Positions 1 to 12,500 of a DNA stretch of 64,000 bases are shown one piece after another. Position 1 is the stretch's first letter. Every line of letters begins with the position of its first letter. Below the pieces are notes generated by a model. That model was not told where the DNA came from and ran no database searches. It saw only the letters and a list, made by a program, of their open reading frames with translations. Source of the stretch: Entrophospora sp. SA101 (lineage: Eukaryota > Glomeromycota > Glomeromycetes > Entrophosporales > Entrophosporaceae); NCBI GenBank assembly GCA_958430865.1, contig CAUDNR010000446.1, positions 116,532 through 180,531 of the forward strand. The letters are read 5' to 3'. The position numbers and the translations under genes are program-made.

Positions 1-1170
1 TGCTTGAAATTAAACATAGATTTATTTGAAAAATCATTTTTTTAAAAATTTTTATGAATCTTTTTTTATATATCAAGGAAGATCTGCATGAATCATTTAT
101 AATACGTGAGAGAAGTGGTTCATTATTGGGGTTATTAATTTTTAAATTAAAATGAATTCCTTCTTCTGACAATGAATCACTCTGTCAATTAGAAATCGAT
201 CTCTGTCCCCTTGGAACAATTGAAAGATTGTTTGGAAGAAGATATATTTTGGAAGCATTGAAATTTTTGGCAAAGAGCTGTTCGATCAACAGGTTACGTA
301 ACGATATTCAAAAAAAAAAAAATACACGGTAACGTCTGAAAATGACCAAGTTTTTGCATGGAAAGTATTGTAAAATATAGCAAGTTTTAAATTGATCAAA
401 AATTTTTGACTGGAAAAAAATTTTTAATTATTTTTTTTTTGAGTCTTCGGGCACAAAATTCTTGAGTTTTTTCGTCAGCATAAGTTGACTTAAAAATTTT
501 CACAATTAGCAAGGTGGTTGCAACATATTTTGCGTTATTTGTAGTAAAGCATCCAGATGTTATTTGTGCAATGGCTAAACCCCAGCCCTTTGCATACAAC
601 AAATACAAATAGCTTTTGAATCATTCTTAAAAAATCTCGAAAATTATGATTTTTTTACTTGACATATTTATTTGTAAACAAGTAACAACAAAAAAAGAAA
701 AGATATGAAATTTTTTAAATATAGATTTAAACTAAATAATATCTGTTAACACACACAACATTCAGTGTTGGAAATAGGAGTTGAAAATCCCCAAATTCTC
801 CAGAAGATAAATTGGGTCTTTCCTTTCAAACAACAAGATCTTCGAGTTCTCTGATTTTCTCACAACAAAACATTTTTCACTATTTACAACATTCTTTATC
901 CTTCGCCTTCAACCTTCATTTAGTCGGCGCTCACTATATAATATTCATTATAAAAATATCAGCGAAAATTTTTTGTAAAAATCATGTGATCTAATTTTAT
1001 TTTGACTGGGCTTTGTAAAGAGCCATTTTTTTATTTACAGTTATTCGGTACCATCAAGTGCGCTTATAGATTCATCGAAGCTTTCTAGGTACAAGAAAGT
1101 GGCGGTAAGCAAGAGCAAAAGTAAATTCGTAAACTAATTATTGACAAGTGCTGAATTATTTGCCCAAAAG
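1..1170. other. Intergenic, with a decayed zinc-finger repeat fragment
   Basis: No intact gene is visible. On the minus strand, about 396-610 encodes a fragment reading GLAIAQITSGCFTTNNAK that matches a fragment at 58.9-59.1 kb (GLAIAQVTSGCFTSNKAR). In the 59-kb copy a C-H-N-H-L-A-N-C finger-like motif follows. Here that stretch is only recoverable in another frame, so this copy has decayed. The rest is AT-rich with no coding signal. Confidence 0.5.
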
Positions 1171-1201
1171 TTAACCTGTAATCGGCATTAACCCATCAAG
1201 A

Positions 1202-2136
1202 TCTATATATGTGATATTATGTAATAAAGTTAATCGATGTAGCATATATACCACCTCGCCAGCTTTGAAAGGAGGACTTCGTTCACTACAAAAAACAAAA
1301 AAGCATAAGGCAGAAAAACAACGAAAATTAGAAGAATCATCAAAAAAACCAGACCCAATTGTAGGAAGACCCACACCCTTCACCCGATCATTACTTAAAC
1401 CCGATGAAATTTTCAAAGTGGCATCAGCAGCGTCGTCAACTACTACCACGGCGTTAAATACTCCTTCTGGTTTTAATAATTTTTTACTCAATAAAAAAGA
1501 TGAAAAATTTTTATTTGAGATTACACCTAAAGCTGTTGCAGCAACTGAAACAACAACTGACATTAAGAATCCGCCCACGATTTTAGATTCTGCAAATAAA
1601 ATTGATGATGAAAATAGCAGTACTGAGACTTTAGATGGAAAATCTTTGGAGATCAAAGTACGTGAAAAAACTGAGATTGAAAAAGTTCAAGTGTTAAAAA
1701 AACTTGTAAGTTTACAAAATTCAGATGCCAAGGCTATACAGTTGTATAATATACAAAAGGCAATAGAGGAATTTGGCGGAAATGAGAGAAATACAGGAAC
1801 ACCAGAAGTTCAAGGTATTTTTGTTTTTACAAAGATTTATTTACATATATATAAATACATGTGAAATAATCTTTAATAAATAATAATTGATTAATGTTTT
1901 TACTAAAACATATAATATATTTAGCCGCGGTATATACTGTTCGAATTTTAAATCTACATGATCACTTCAAGAAGTTTCATAAAGATCTTGATAATTATCG
2001 TTCATTAAGACATTTAGTACATAAAAGACAAAAGATTTTAAAGTATTTAAAAAGGGTAAATTTAGAACGATATTATAAATGTCTCGAGAGATTAGGATTG
2101 GATGCAAGTGTTATCGAAGGAGAAATTGTAATATAA
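1202..2136 (+). CDS. uS15m: Mitochondrial small-subunit ribosomal protein uS15m (5' exon unresolved)
   Basis: Core protein of the mitochondrial ribosome small subunit, where uS15 binds rRNA. Two exons are clear: up to 1814, then 1925..2136. The 110-bp intron has a gtattt donor and a tactaaa branch-like site, and joins in phase through an Ala codon. Across the junction the text runs GTPEVQ / AAVYTVRILNLHDHFKK, then KFHKDL, LVHKRQKILKYL and ERYYKCLERLGL, which is the classic uS15 signature. Upstream, KPDPIVGRPTPFTRSLL resembles the N-terminal extension of fungal mitochondrial uS15. No ATG lies in this frame before the stop at 1172, so an upstream exon must exist (acceptors possible at 1200 or 1262). 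I could not find it. The gene converges on GOT1 with about 300 bp between their stops. The yeast homolog is MRPS28. Confidence 0.85.
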
Positions 2137-2432
2137 ATAAAATAAAATTTATATTATTAATTTTTACATTTAATATATTTATTTATGTTTTTCACAAATA
2201 ATAATAAAATAAAATGTTTTTTGATGTATATATTATTATATTATTTATCTATAGGATGATTGATGTATTATATATTGTTTATAGAAAGAATAATGTCTAA
2301 ATTTTTTTTAAATATTATAAAATTAAGGTTAATTATACAAATGTTGGAAATATTAATTATAAATAATAGTAATAATAATAATATTGTGTGTTTGATTGAA
2401 GATTAATTAGTAATTATAATATATTTTTTGAT

Positions 2433-3207
2433 TTATACTGGTAATTTAGCACCTGTTAATTTATCTACAAACTAAGGACAAAAGAAAATAAATAAATAAT
2501 CAGTCAATTAATTATTGTTTGATTTATCTATTCATTATGAATTTTATTTTACCTGTGCAATTCCTGGTGCACTAAGTATATTTCCAATTAAAGGAATTCT
2601 TCTAAGAACTCTTACTATAACTGGGAAAAAATCACTAAGAATCAATTGTAATAATGATGTTATTATTATTAAAGTTAATGATCTTGTATAATTAATTCAA
2701 AGTATCAATTAAGAATAGTCTTTTTTTTCTATTTACCCAAATAAATTGAAAACCCCAAAAAGTTCAATAATTATTCCTAGGAAAGGCCATTTAACAAATA
2801 CCAATACAATCCCACCAAAGAAACATATGGTTCCACGAATTTTATCTTTACGTGAAAAAAAAGCAATCGTTTTATCAAATCCTATAATTAATAATATTCC
2901 TGATAAAAATAGTATCTTTAATAATATATTTTATAAAGGGAAAATAAATTAACGAATGACTAATTAAGTTTATCAAAAAAAGTTATTATTTAAAATTAAA
3001 ATATGAAAACATACATTTCCGATTGCCAATAAGCCACCATCAAAGAATAACACAACACCAAGGAACATAAATAATGTTCCGAATGCTGTTAAACCAACTC
3101 CAATCTCTTTATATTTAATAGAAAACAAATATTGTTATGAATCGTTGTGATTACAGAAAAGGAAAATCTGTTGAAATTTACATACTTTGAGTATCTGATA
3201 GCCACAT
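2433..3207 (-). CDS. GOT1: Golgi vesicle transport membrane protein GOT1
   Basis: Small four-span membrane protein of the Got1/SFT2-like family, acting in ER-Golgi and intra-Golgi vesicle traffic. Five exons in phase: 3186..3207, 3015..3106, 2737..2915, 2553..2634, 2433..2471, giving 137 residues (yeast Got1 is 138). The protein begins [20 protein letters not shown], closely matching the family start. [18 protein letters not shown], the charged KDKIRGT loop, [31 protein letters not shown] and the tail [18 protein letters not shown] follow. Exon 1 is only 22 bp and exon 5 only 39 bp. The gene is divergent from the cytochrome b5 gene, sharing a 296-bp spacer. Identification rests on motif order along the full length. 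Confidence 0.93.
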
Positions 3208-3437
3208 CTTGAATTATAAAAAAATAATTTTCAAAGAAAAAAAAATATAATAATAAAAAAACGTGCCCAATTTTGAGTTGGCTGTCAATTAAATTATTAC
3301 TATTATAAAATTTACTATTATAAAATTTACTATTACTATTACTATTACTATTATAATTATTATTTTACCGAATCCGAATCAAGTACGACATAACGTTAGA
3401 ATTAATTTTTTGATCAAGAATTCATTCATTCATTATT

Positions 3438-3472
<35 letters not shown>

Positions 3473-3503
3473 TTATTTATTTATTTATTTATTATAAAAT
3501 ACA
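3208..3503. promoter_or_regulatory. Shared divergent promoter region with an ATTT microsatellite
   Basis: This 296-bp spacer separates the start codons of GOT1 (minus) and the cytochrome b5 gene (plus), so it should carry both promoters. It contains TACTAT-type short repeats at 3296-3355 and a run of ATTT tetranucleotides at about 3424-3492. A TATAAAA-like string lies just before the plus-strand start codon. No factor-binding site was assigned. Confidence 0.5.
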
Positions 3504-4582
3504 ATGTATTCTTTAGCTTCTAGACTTTATAATAGTGTATTCAGCGATCCCACCGAACAAAATTCTGCAGTGGACAATGAGCAAGAAAGTGATGTAAAGA
3601 TAGAGGCGACTTCTTCAAATTCAACCAACAATCCTGAAATCGATGTACCCATAACTATTAATTCAAATCTTGTAATCTCGGTTAATGATGGTAGAAAACA
3701 CTTTTATACATACATACATATACACGCATGGTCCAAACCGACGTGATTAACTACTAATTTTGTTGTTAATTATAACAGAGTCAACAACAACATTTCCAAT
3801 GATAAATAGTCCACAACGTGCCAAATCACCAATAAATCCATCAGCATCATCATCATCATCATCATCATCATCACTAACAGTAAGCAAGTCTAAAAAGTTG
3901 ACTCCTATAGAGAAATCTAATAAATTGCGGAAAAAAATTATACTAGAACCTGGACATTCATCTCTGGATTGGGCAAAACTTAAGAGTAGTGGAGTCGATT
4001 TAAAAGTAAGATATGTTATGTGTTTGTTTGAACGGGATTGCTAATTAATTTATGACTAATATTTTTTATTATTAGGGAGTTTCAGAAATAAGAAATTATA
4101 CACTTGAAGAATTAAAGAAACATAATAGAAGAGATGATGCATGGTCAGCGTTTAATGGAAAGATATATAACATTACTCCATATATAAAATTTCATCCTGG
4201 TGGTTAGTATAGAAATGGATGGCGTATTTTTTAATGTAGTTTTCAAATTAATAAGATAAGATGGCAATGGGAATTAAATTTATGTGATGTGTAAAAAAAG
4301 AAGAAATTAATTAAAAAATCTTTGTAACTGAACTTTTTAGGCGAAAAAGAATTAATGCGAGGAGCAGGAAAGGATGGAACAAAATTATTTAGTAAGCAGG
4401 CTCATTTGATAAATAATTTTTTTTATCATTTTGTTTTTTGAAAAGATGGATGAGAAAAATTAATCTTATTTATTATTTATTAATCAGTGGATATTCATGC
4501 ATGGATTAATTATGAATTAATGTTAGATGAATGTTTTGTTGGATATCTAGTTGGTGGAAGTCATAATTTATTAGTTGGATAA
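3504..4582 (+). CDS. Cytochrome b5 heme-binding domain protein (Irc21/Ncb5or b5-like)
   Basis: Five exons in phase: 3504..3690, 3779..4005, 4076..4202, 4341..4391, 4488..4582, giving 228 residues. The N-terminal ~130 residues are Ser/Asn-rich and probably disordered. The C-terminal domain carries the b5 fold signature: LEPGHSSLDWAKLKSSGVDL, YTLEELKKHNRRDDAW, then FHPGGEKELMRGAGKDGT and DIHAWINYELMLDECFVGYL. The axial heme ligands should be His178 (in HPGG) and His201 (in DIHAW). Spacing and the LEPG..LDW lead-in match the b5 domain of the animal CYB5R4/Ncb5or family and yeast Irc21. No reductase domain follows, so it is a stand-alone electron carrier by inference. No transmembrane anchor is visible, unlike microsomal b5. 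Confidence 0.88.
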
Positions 4583-4675
4583 AAAGATTTTTCAAAGAAT
4601 AAAAACAATTATAAATTATAAAATTTATAAAATTAAAAAGCTTTATTTCTTTCTGTTTAAATAATCTATAATTGA

Positions 4676-5172
4676 TTATATCTTTCCCTGTTCTTTTAAT
4701 TCTTTTTTTTCTTTATCACTAAGAGTCCAAAATGAATCCATCTTACTTTTGTACCATCTTCTAATCTACAAATTAAAATAAATTATTTATTAAAAATAAA
4801 ATTTTTTTTTAAAGCATAAAAATACATGTATACATATATATATATATATATATATAACTACCGGTATAAAACAATGATCTTTTTGATCAAAATCTGCATA
4901 TAATACTAAATATACACCTGTAACTAAAAATAGTAAAAGCACGAATGAATCGATGAACTAAACTAATTAAAACAACTTGGTCAATTTAGTTTTGAATGGA
5001 AGATAGTTTTCTTACCAAGTGTTATTCCTACGCTAAATATATAATATGGCCTGGAATGTGGGGAAAAAAGTGGAGCTTTGTTAAATTTAATACTATTGTT
5101 ACCAATAATCTGTTTACTACGAGCTTCTTGACGCAGTGTGTCAAGTGTATTGTTATTATTTTCAGAAGTCAT
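4676..5172 (-). CDS. Small single-pass membrane protein, 100 residues, unidentified
   Basis: Three exons join in phase (5016..5172, 4862..4917, 4676..4765) and encode 100 residues. The N-terminus is hydrophilic and Asn-rich. Residues about 45-62 (YYIFSVGITLGVYLVLYA) form one hydrophobic segment. An HCFIPIRRWY stretch and a charged C-terminus (SDKEKKELKEQGKI) follow. This layout is common among mitochondrial inner-membrane assembly or accessory subunits, but I do not recognise the family. Start and splice sites are good (GTAAG donor; acceptors TACAG and TGTAG). The phase agreement over three exons is the main evidence that the gene is real. Confidence 0.65.
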
Positions 5173-5179
5173 TATTAAT

Positions 5180-7228
5180 TTGTTAATATTTAATATTTAA
5201 AAAGTAGCTTGTCAATTAATAAATTTTGCTTATCATCCAATCAAATTCGTTTGATATAGTAAAAATCTCCGTCGTATCATTTATTACTACTATTTAACAA
5301 ACTATTTGATAGACTGAAAAGAAAAAAAGAAGATGAGCTAAGTGGAAATAAAGAAATAGCAAGATTTCTTTTATGTATGTAAAAAAAATATACAGAGGAT
5401 ATACATTATATTGAATTGATTCCATTTATGAATTCAAAAATATTGAAAATGTGGTTTTAGTGAAGTTCGTAAAGCCGTTTGGATTATCAGTGATAAAAAT
5501 TAAAAAAGAATATATAACTCAAGTGATACAATTTTATGATTTTCTCCCGCACTTTACACTTTAATTATATCCGTATATCGTCCTTTACAAAAAAAAAATT
5601 ACTCTCTATATATTTATTTTTTGCTCTAAAAACTTCTCGGCGCAAAATTAGAAGTACTGCGACAAATAATATCGCAATATTAATTACTTGAATCTCAACC
5701 TAACAGAGAATATGTGATAATAATGTCGAAAAAAAGTTTGTGATTTGATCCAATCATTGGAAAATAGATGCAAGTTAATTTTATTTTATCATTGTTCGTG
5801 GAGGTTCCCATCCAATGAATTGATTTGACCGAATGTAATACATTCTCATTCATCTAATTAATTAAATTTAAATGGAAGAAGAGCCTTCAATCACTATAAT
5901 AGGAGAAAGTAATAAATAATACAATAATGAGAAGGGATGAATTTTCTACTGCTCATATTTTGAAGTAAAGGATGGTTCTAAGAAGTCAAGTTTTAGATAT
6001 GGAACTTGATGGAAAAGACTGAAATTGTAAAAGATGGAGAAAAATTTAAAGAAGCTATTTGTCAATTCAATGTCTCTGAAGTTTTGATATTATTTTTCCT
6101 TGTAATGTTTTAGTATGTGTTGGTGAATCTACATCTAATTATATTACACACTTAAAACTTGATCCACTCTTATTTGAAAAGATTTTTTTTTTGATAAATA
6201 AATTTAGTTTTTGTTAACAATGAATATATTTTAATTATTCACCAAATGATTATCTGAATATTGAATTTAATTGATTGAATGGATATAAAACGAATGAATA
6301 TTCAATGGGCACAACTTCTATTTGTTCGAACGTGTTGTTGTAATTATCAATTGATAGGTGCGATTATAGTAATCTGATGTAATTAATTAAATTGATTTTT
6401 AAAATGTTTTCATAAAAACAATGACATAACAACAATTATACTTCAGGATCGTTTAATAGTTTAGGATAAGTCGACATCAGAAATATTGCTTTACAGCCAC
6501 ACAAGATAGAAGAAAAAACGCTATAATTTTATTCTACAATACTAAGGAACGATGTAATAAAGAGTTTTTCTAAAAAAAAATAGAACCTTTTACAAATTCT
6601 AGTTTCATCTGTTGGTTGAGATTCTTCAATAACACATCTAAGCAAGTAAGGATTTTGACGCAGCACTCTATTTCTTCCATATTCTATTTTATTCCAATGC
6701 ATCAAGTGCAAAGGCTCTCAACTGTTAGAATTATCACTCATTTTCAAAGCACGGGAAGGACATAAGGTCATGGTCAAATTTGTCAAACTCAAACTGCCAA
6801 GAGTAGCTATATTTGCTTGGGTGACCGTGTGGGTTTCTCAGCTTTTGACAAAATGGTTTGGAGGAAAGAGTGACAACTTGGAGACTTTCCCAATTACTTC
6901 ATATTTAAATAGAACCCTTGTATATGACTATTCGAATCGGTACTGTTATATGTGAAATTGGAAATTAAAATCTATAATAACAATTAAATGTTTGGATGCG
7001 AAATTCCTTTTGATCGGGTTTATCTAATTTCACATATTAATATGTGATTTGCGAATTCCACATAGATTTCATTTAGATAGTGTCAAAATTCCCTTTATAT
7101 ATTTAATAAAAATACAACCTGTTAAAAATATCTTTAATATGAAATATATATTTTTCGAAAAATAAATTTATCGCAATAATAATATATGAAAAAAATAAAT
7201 TACAAAATCCAAGTATTTATATGTTATA
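5180..7228. other. Intergenic, no supported gene; holds one small MITE copy
   Basis: Short open frames here have no codon or motif support. At about 5870-6190 there are peptide fragments such as EKTEIVKDGEKFKEAICQFNV in broken frames, suggesting an old gene or pseudogene remnant, but no family could be assigned. A MITE-like copy at 6952-7072 is listed separately. Confidence 0.4.
6952..7072. repeat. MITE-like element, family of 53139-53232
   Basis: This stretch shares the beginning gtgaaatt and the block gcgaaattccttttgat with the element at 53139-53232. It also has a partly self-complementary end (catagatttcat). It is longer and more diverged than the 53-kb copy. No coding capacity. Confidence 0.5.
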
Positions 7229-7699
7229 TCAACTGCTTTTTTTAACATCTTTGTAGAGTAAATACATTAGCGCATGCTCGATGTGTTTTCCGTTAAAATT
7301 TTCTGCACTAAAATAATGACCAGATCCAGCGGATATGGTATTTTGAACTACTGTAGTAAAAATTCGACGTTTATTTGGCTGATCTGGTGATTCATCAGAG
7401 TAAAGCACATAATAAGTTCCAGAGATGTGATCGTCCACCTCAGAATTTGTACGGACATTATCTTTTGTCCAGGCTGCACCTTTGGCATATGATATTTCTT
7501 TAAGTCTTGATTCAAGTAAATGTCTGACATTAGAGTCGAGATTGCTGAAAATATTTTCAATGAATCTATCAATGTCTGCTTTATTGTTATCAAGTATATA
7601 GACACCTGATTCGATACTCTGAGTGACACCGCCACTAGGACACGAGTATCCATGCACGGGACATTTCATGTTAAGAAGCCATTTATAATCACCTTCCAT
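7229..7699 (-). CDS. Hypothetical 156-residue protein with paired cysteines near the N-terminus
   Basis: A single open frame of 156 residues starts at an ATG. It begins with a Cys/His cluster (CPVHGYSCPSGG), is otherwise mixed alpha/beta in composition, and ends DVKKSS. No family recognised. Its length within AT-rich DNA and its balanced composition argue for a real gene. About 115 bp upstream, minus-strand 7816..7967 reads from an ATG through a hydrophobic segment (NFVYILIIVIIMIISL) and a Pro-rich stretch to a good GTAATT donor. That could be a first exon with a membrane anchor, but no acceptor joins it to this frame in phase: the frame has a stop just before its ATG. The link is therefore unproven. 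Confidence 0.45.
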   Translation of the reverse strand: MEGDYKWLLNMKCPVHGYSCPSGGVTQSIESGVYILDNNKADIDRFIENIFSNLDSNVRHLLESRLKEISYAKGAAWTKDNVRTNSEVDDHISGTYYVLYSDESPDQPNKRRIFTTVVQNTISAGSGHYFSAENFNGKHIEHALMYLLYKDVKKSS

Positions 7700-7815
7700 A
7701 TTTTATAACTTTCCAATTCTTTCCTTATCTGACCGAATAAAAAGGATATTATTATTATTTATAAAAACAGCAATATAGAATATAATAAAGAGAGAAATCG
7801 AAATGAAATAATTAC

Positions 7816-7967
7816 CTTCTATGTATCGTAGGGTTTCTTGGAAATTCTGGGATGGGAGGAGGAGGTTCAGATTTCTCAGTAGTCCAATACCTTAAACTAA
7901 TAATCATAATAATCACAATAATCAATATATACACAAAATTTTTGATTCTGGTTCCATGATTATACAT
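7816..7967 (-). CDS. Possible membrane-anchor first exon
   Basis: About 50 codons from ATG contain one hydrophobic segment (residues 11-25), then a basic/Pro-rich stretch ending at an AG|GTAATT donor. It may be the first exon of the 7229-7699 gene or of a separate short gene. The obvious joins give stops (see that entry). Confidence 0.3.
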
Positions 7968-7969
7968 TA

Positions 7970-9539
7970 TTGAATTAGAAATATGTATTTATAAGTGAAT
8001 AACAGATCAGAATACACTCCTAAACGAATTATTTTTAATAATGATAAATTGTTGGAAGAGAAAAATTGCAGAGACCAATGAGTTTAGTCTGGTCCATTGC
8101 CGTTAATAACATACTAAATGTGGTTAAAATGTTACCATCAATGGATTGGTACCATGGCCAACCAGGACCCCGCAAACTTTATAGATAGTAATAGGTCAGT
8201 AACAAAAATTCCTGTTTGTTATATGACCAAAATTAAGTTTAATATATATATAACTTGACCCTATGATTTGCAATAAAAAGAACATAATTTGACTCAAAAT
8301 ATATACTCACATTAAAAATTTTGAAACTGTCTGATTTTATAATTTATAATATTTTAATGATTTTTTTAATATAAAATATTGGTTTTGTTTTTTGAAATGA
8401 GTACGTAAGGATAAAAATTTACACGAAAAATTTTCGGTTTCCCTAATAGATCGTTAACTACTAATTTCGAGCGCCAATATCATTTCTGAATCTAGACTAG
8501 TTCATGAACGTTATGGCAGTAATGAAACCCAAAATCACATGAAGGCCCTTTTTTGAATGAGCGCATGGCGTAGTAATGGGAGGAGGCCTTTAGACCGAGC
8601 CAACCATATTGTTAATAAAAAAAAAAAAATAACAATAATAATAGTATATATTAACAAAATCCGTTGTAACTATAGCCCTTAGAAATTTTATCATAAATTT
8701 GTTAAATTTGTTCATACCCTAAAATGTTGCACAAATCAGTGGATAAATTCAAATTCAAATTCTTCCATCTTTAAATAATATTGAGATGTACTAAATTTTT
8801 TTCAATTAAAAGAACCAAATTGTATATTAGTATTAATCATCATCTTGTACTTTGCATTATGTACAACACCAATTGCATCATACGATTTTTAATTTGACAA
8901 CATGTTAAGAATTATAATTTCCTGTAGTTAGTTGAGTGATAATACTAGAAATTGAACAAGGTTGAACTTTAGAATTAATTGATGAAATATTTGGAATGGA
9001 GATAGCTGGTATGGATTAGTTTATTGCTATTATCAGTACCAAAAAAACAAATGTTTATCAATTATTCAATAATTATATAGGCGGTTTTGATCGAAGTAAG
9101 TGTTGGTCAAGATCTATGAAGCATGCAAAACAAATGTTTATCAATTATTCAATAATTATATAGGTGGGTTTGATCGAAATGAGTGTTAAAGACAATTTAT
9201 ACATTTTATTTATTATTTATTTAAACAACAATAATTATTAATTATCAATGAAACTAAAATTCAGAAATAATAAAATACCTTTTAGTTTTTGCTGAATCCC
9301 ATCATAACATTTACTTTCACATATACGACTATTCGTGTTACTTGTAAATTATTTCCGATTTGTATATTAATTTCCCGTGATTTATAATTTATTATTTTAC
9401 GCTACCACTTGTGTGATTGATTCAATCATTAAGATTAATACCATTCATTGCAAGAGTGGAATAAAATAATTACTTTTTGAATATAATTAATTATATATCT
9501 TGGTTAGATAAAAAATAAACATAACTTAGCTTTTTGTTG
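7970..9539. other. Intergenic, no gene seen; one local tandem duplication
   Basis: AT-rich with no coding signal. A 61-bp block is duplicated with a period of 82 bp at 9045-9104 and 9127-9187. Poly-A and dinucleotide-like tracts occur near 8620-8650. Confidence 0.5.
9045..9187. repeat. Direct repeat, two 61-bp units
   Basis: Two copies of a unit starting aaaacaaatgtttatcaatt and ending aagtgtt/gagtgtt lie 82 bp apart. They differ at only a few positions, so this is a recent local duplication. Confidence 0.85.
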
Positions 9540-12500
9540 TTATTTAATCCTTTCTTCATATATGAATGTCTCCATCTATCAAATATTCATGATGATCATG
9601 ATTATTATTCAATACATTTGATATCATCATTGACATAACAAACAATTACACCACCTAGGTAGTAACAATACCAAGACCATGCATAAATGAACTTTTAATA
9701 ATGCCTGTCTACCCAGATCTCTCTGGAGTTCACAAGAATAAATAAATAGGGAGGATCAAAAAGAGATTATAGTTCCCATTGTATAGATAGTTCCTTAAAA
9801 ATCACAAATAAATCTGATGTTGATCACAGGTGTTGGGATTAATTAAATTTTCCTATCACAAGCATGCAAGATGGCACTATTAAGCACAATTCAGCACCAT
9901 GGAATTTTTTTCCCACAGGTGAAACAGACTTAAACATGTTGAAAGTCTTTGGACAAAACTTTCCCTTATCATCCCCTCAGACCAGGCTTGACTTTTACCA
10001 TATGGACATTGATAATGTTGAGGATCAGCATTTGCGTGATGATTGCTTTGTGTTATATACCTCTCTTGAATAAAGTTGGTGTCTGCAACTAATTTAAAAA
10101 TTCAGCAACTTGTGAAGTTGCTGTTTTGGATTTCCCTGAATTCAGAGTTTTGAGTCCTGGTTTGCTGTCATGTTGGTGGCACACCTACTCATCAACAACC
10201 CACTCTGGCTAAATAACAAATTCAGTTGGTCAAATAAAATCAATGAGAAACAGAGAATATGATTAATTTATACATAACATACCAAACAAAATCCAAACCA
10301 TCTTATTTTACAGCCTTCCTCCCAACATCAGAACCCAAATGCAATTTCAACATCAGGAAAATGGGTACAAATATTATGCGTATATAATACGCAATTGCAG
10401 GGATTAAGCATATAATATGCATACAAATCGTGTATTTTTTTATGTATGCAAATTGTACATATACTATATGCTTAATCCCTGCAATTGCATATTATATACG
10501 CATAATATTTGTACCCATTTTCCTGATGAGGAAGATTTATATATTGGACATTTATTTATTTATTTATTTTATCTTATATATTTATTGGACACAACCCGAG
10601 CTGTAATTGAATTTACACGCTCGCATTATTAACTAGAGTGATGACAAGTGGTGGGCAATAACCACCACCACCATCCTTAAAACACTTACCCCTTCTTCAC
10701 ACCATACTCATCTTGTTTGTTTCTTTTGTTGTTGTTGTGTTGTCATGGCATTAATAAAAAATTTTAAAAAAAGTAAAAGTTTGTGATACAATTGACGCAC
10801 ACACTTTAATTATTTATCCTATTGGTTTTTTTTGGTAGGACAGATGCAAATTGATTTTTTTTTTCTTGGAAAAACAATTTATTTTTTGACAGAGTCCAAG
10901 GTGACAAAACGTGTTAATAACTAACCAGAGGTACTATTTATTGTATTGATTGATATTTTTATTTTTAATTGGAAATCAAAATGTGGAGCAGATCTTGCTG
11001 GTGTAATTACAAGATTTTCATTGATAATATTTTGCTTTTTGTAATCCATATTATATATTATTTATTATTATATAATTACAAGATGTCAAGGCAGCATTGA
11101 CTGTTGAAAAAGAAATATTTCAAGTATGCAACATTTGATTACAGGAAAATAGCAGGCATTGAAGCACGCACGCTACCTTGAACACTTTACAGTCATTCTC
11201 ACTATTCCTTGTGTACATAAGGCTAATCTGACTTGCAACCCCTCGATGATACAATGATGCTGCAGAATTCCAGGGGAGGGATGCAATGCCCTGGAGTTAC
11301 ATTGAGACTTCACCAATCATCAATGACGCTTCACTAATTTTCTCTCACAGTACCCAGACCAGAGATGGCTGCTGCCATGCTAGCCAAAAAGTTGCCTGCA
11401 ATGATCCCACCTCTAGGGTAAGGATGGCACTGTGACCAAGTCACAGCTCTGTTGATGAATATTATGAGAATCTGCAGCTTGTTCAAGCTCAGGAGGTCAC
11501 AATTCAGAGCAGGGTTGGTGGCCTGAAATTGCATTTGGACCCTGATGTTAAGAGGAAAGTTGTAAAATAGTGTTTGTTTTGTATAATCACTTTCCTAAAT
11601 TCTCTGTTTTCTTGATGCTAACCAATTTATGATTTTGGATAGGGGACTGGATTGGATTTTTGCCCAATCAGTCTTCTGTCCTGTAGGTTAAAATTATCAC
11701 ATGATTATATACATCTTTGTCAGTAATGTGGCCGACAAGAAAAAAGTTATAAAATGGTTTGGATTTTGTTTGGTATGTTTTGTTATAAATTAATCATTTT
11801 CCCAAATTTTCTGCTTCTCTTTAATTTTTATCTGACCAACTGAATTTGTTATTTAAATGGGGGCAGGATTGTTGGTGAGTAGGCATGCCACTGATAAGAC
11901 AGGAGACGCCTTTGAGATATACCAGCCAAACTCATAGAAAGGGATCTTTTGTCTAGACTTAGGGTCACATGGATGTTAAGCACAGAAAATGTACACTATC
12001 AATGTATATTTTTTTCAACAAAATAAACATTTAAATAATTAATTGTTAAATATTAATACTTTTCTTTTCATAAAAATTACAGCAACCCAGGACTCAAAAC
12101 TCAGAATCCAAAACAGCAATCCAGGTTGCAGCCTTCCGAGTTGCAGAATTTTCAACACCAACTTTTATTCTAGCGTGGCAATAACACAAAGCAATCATCA
12201 CACTAGCACCAGCTATCAATGACCATATGGTGACAGCCAGCTTGGTCTTAGGGGGGATAAGGGAAAGTTTTGTCCAAAGCCTTCCAACATGTTTAAGTCC
12301 ATTACACCCATGGAAAAAAATCCATGGTGCTGAATTGCACTTGTGCTGTCTTGCATGTTTGTGATAGGAAATTTTAATTAAATCTGACACCTGCAATCAA
12401 CATCAGATTTATTATTCATAAGGAACCATGATTGATAATCGGGAAAAATAATTTATTTTTGTGAACCCCAGAGATCTGGGTAGACAGGCATTATTAAAAT

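Noticed and set aside
5870..6190. Possible BTB/POZ-type gene remnant
   Set aside because: Fragments such as EKTEIVKDGEKFKEAI look protein-like, but they lie in several broken frames and too few conserved residues are visible to name a domain.
6770..6955. 61-codon open frame (MVKFVKLKLPRVAIF...) as a small membrane protein
   Set aside because: Single short frame in non-coding DNA with no supporting splice sites or homologous copy; it ends at a MITE.
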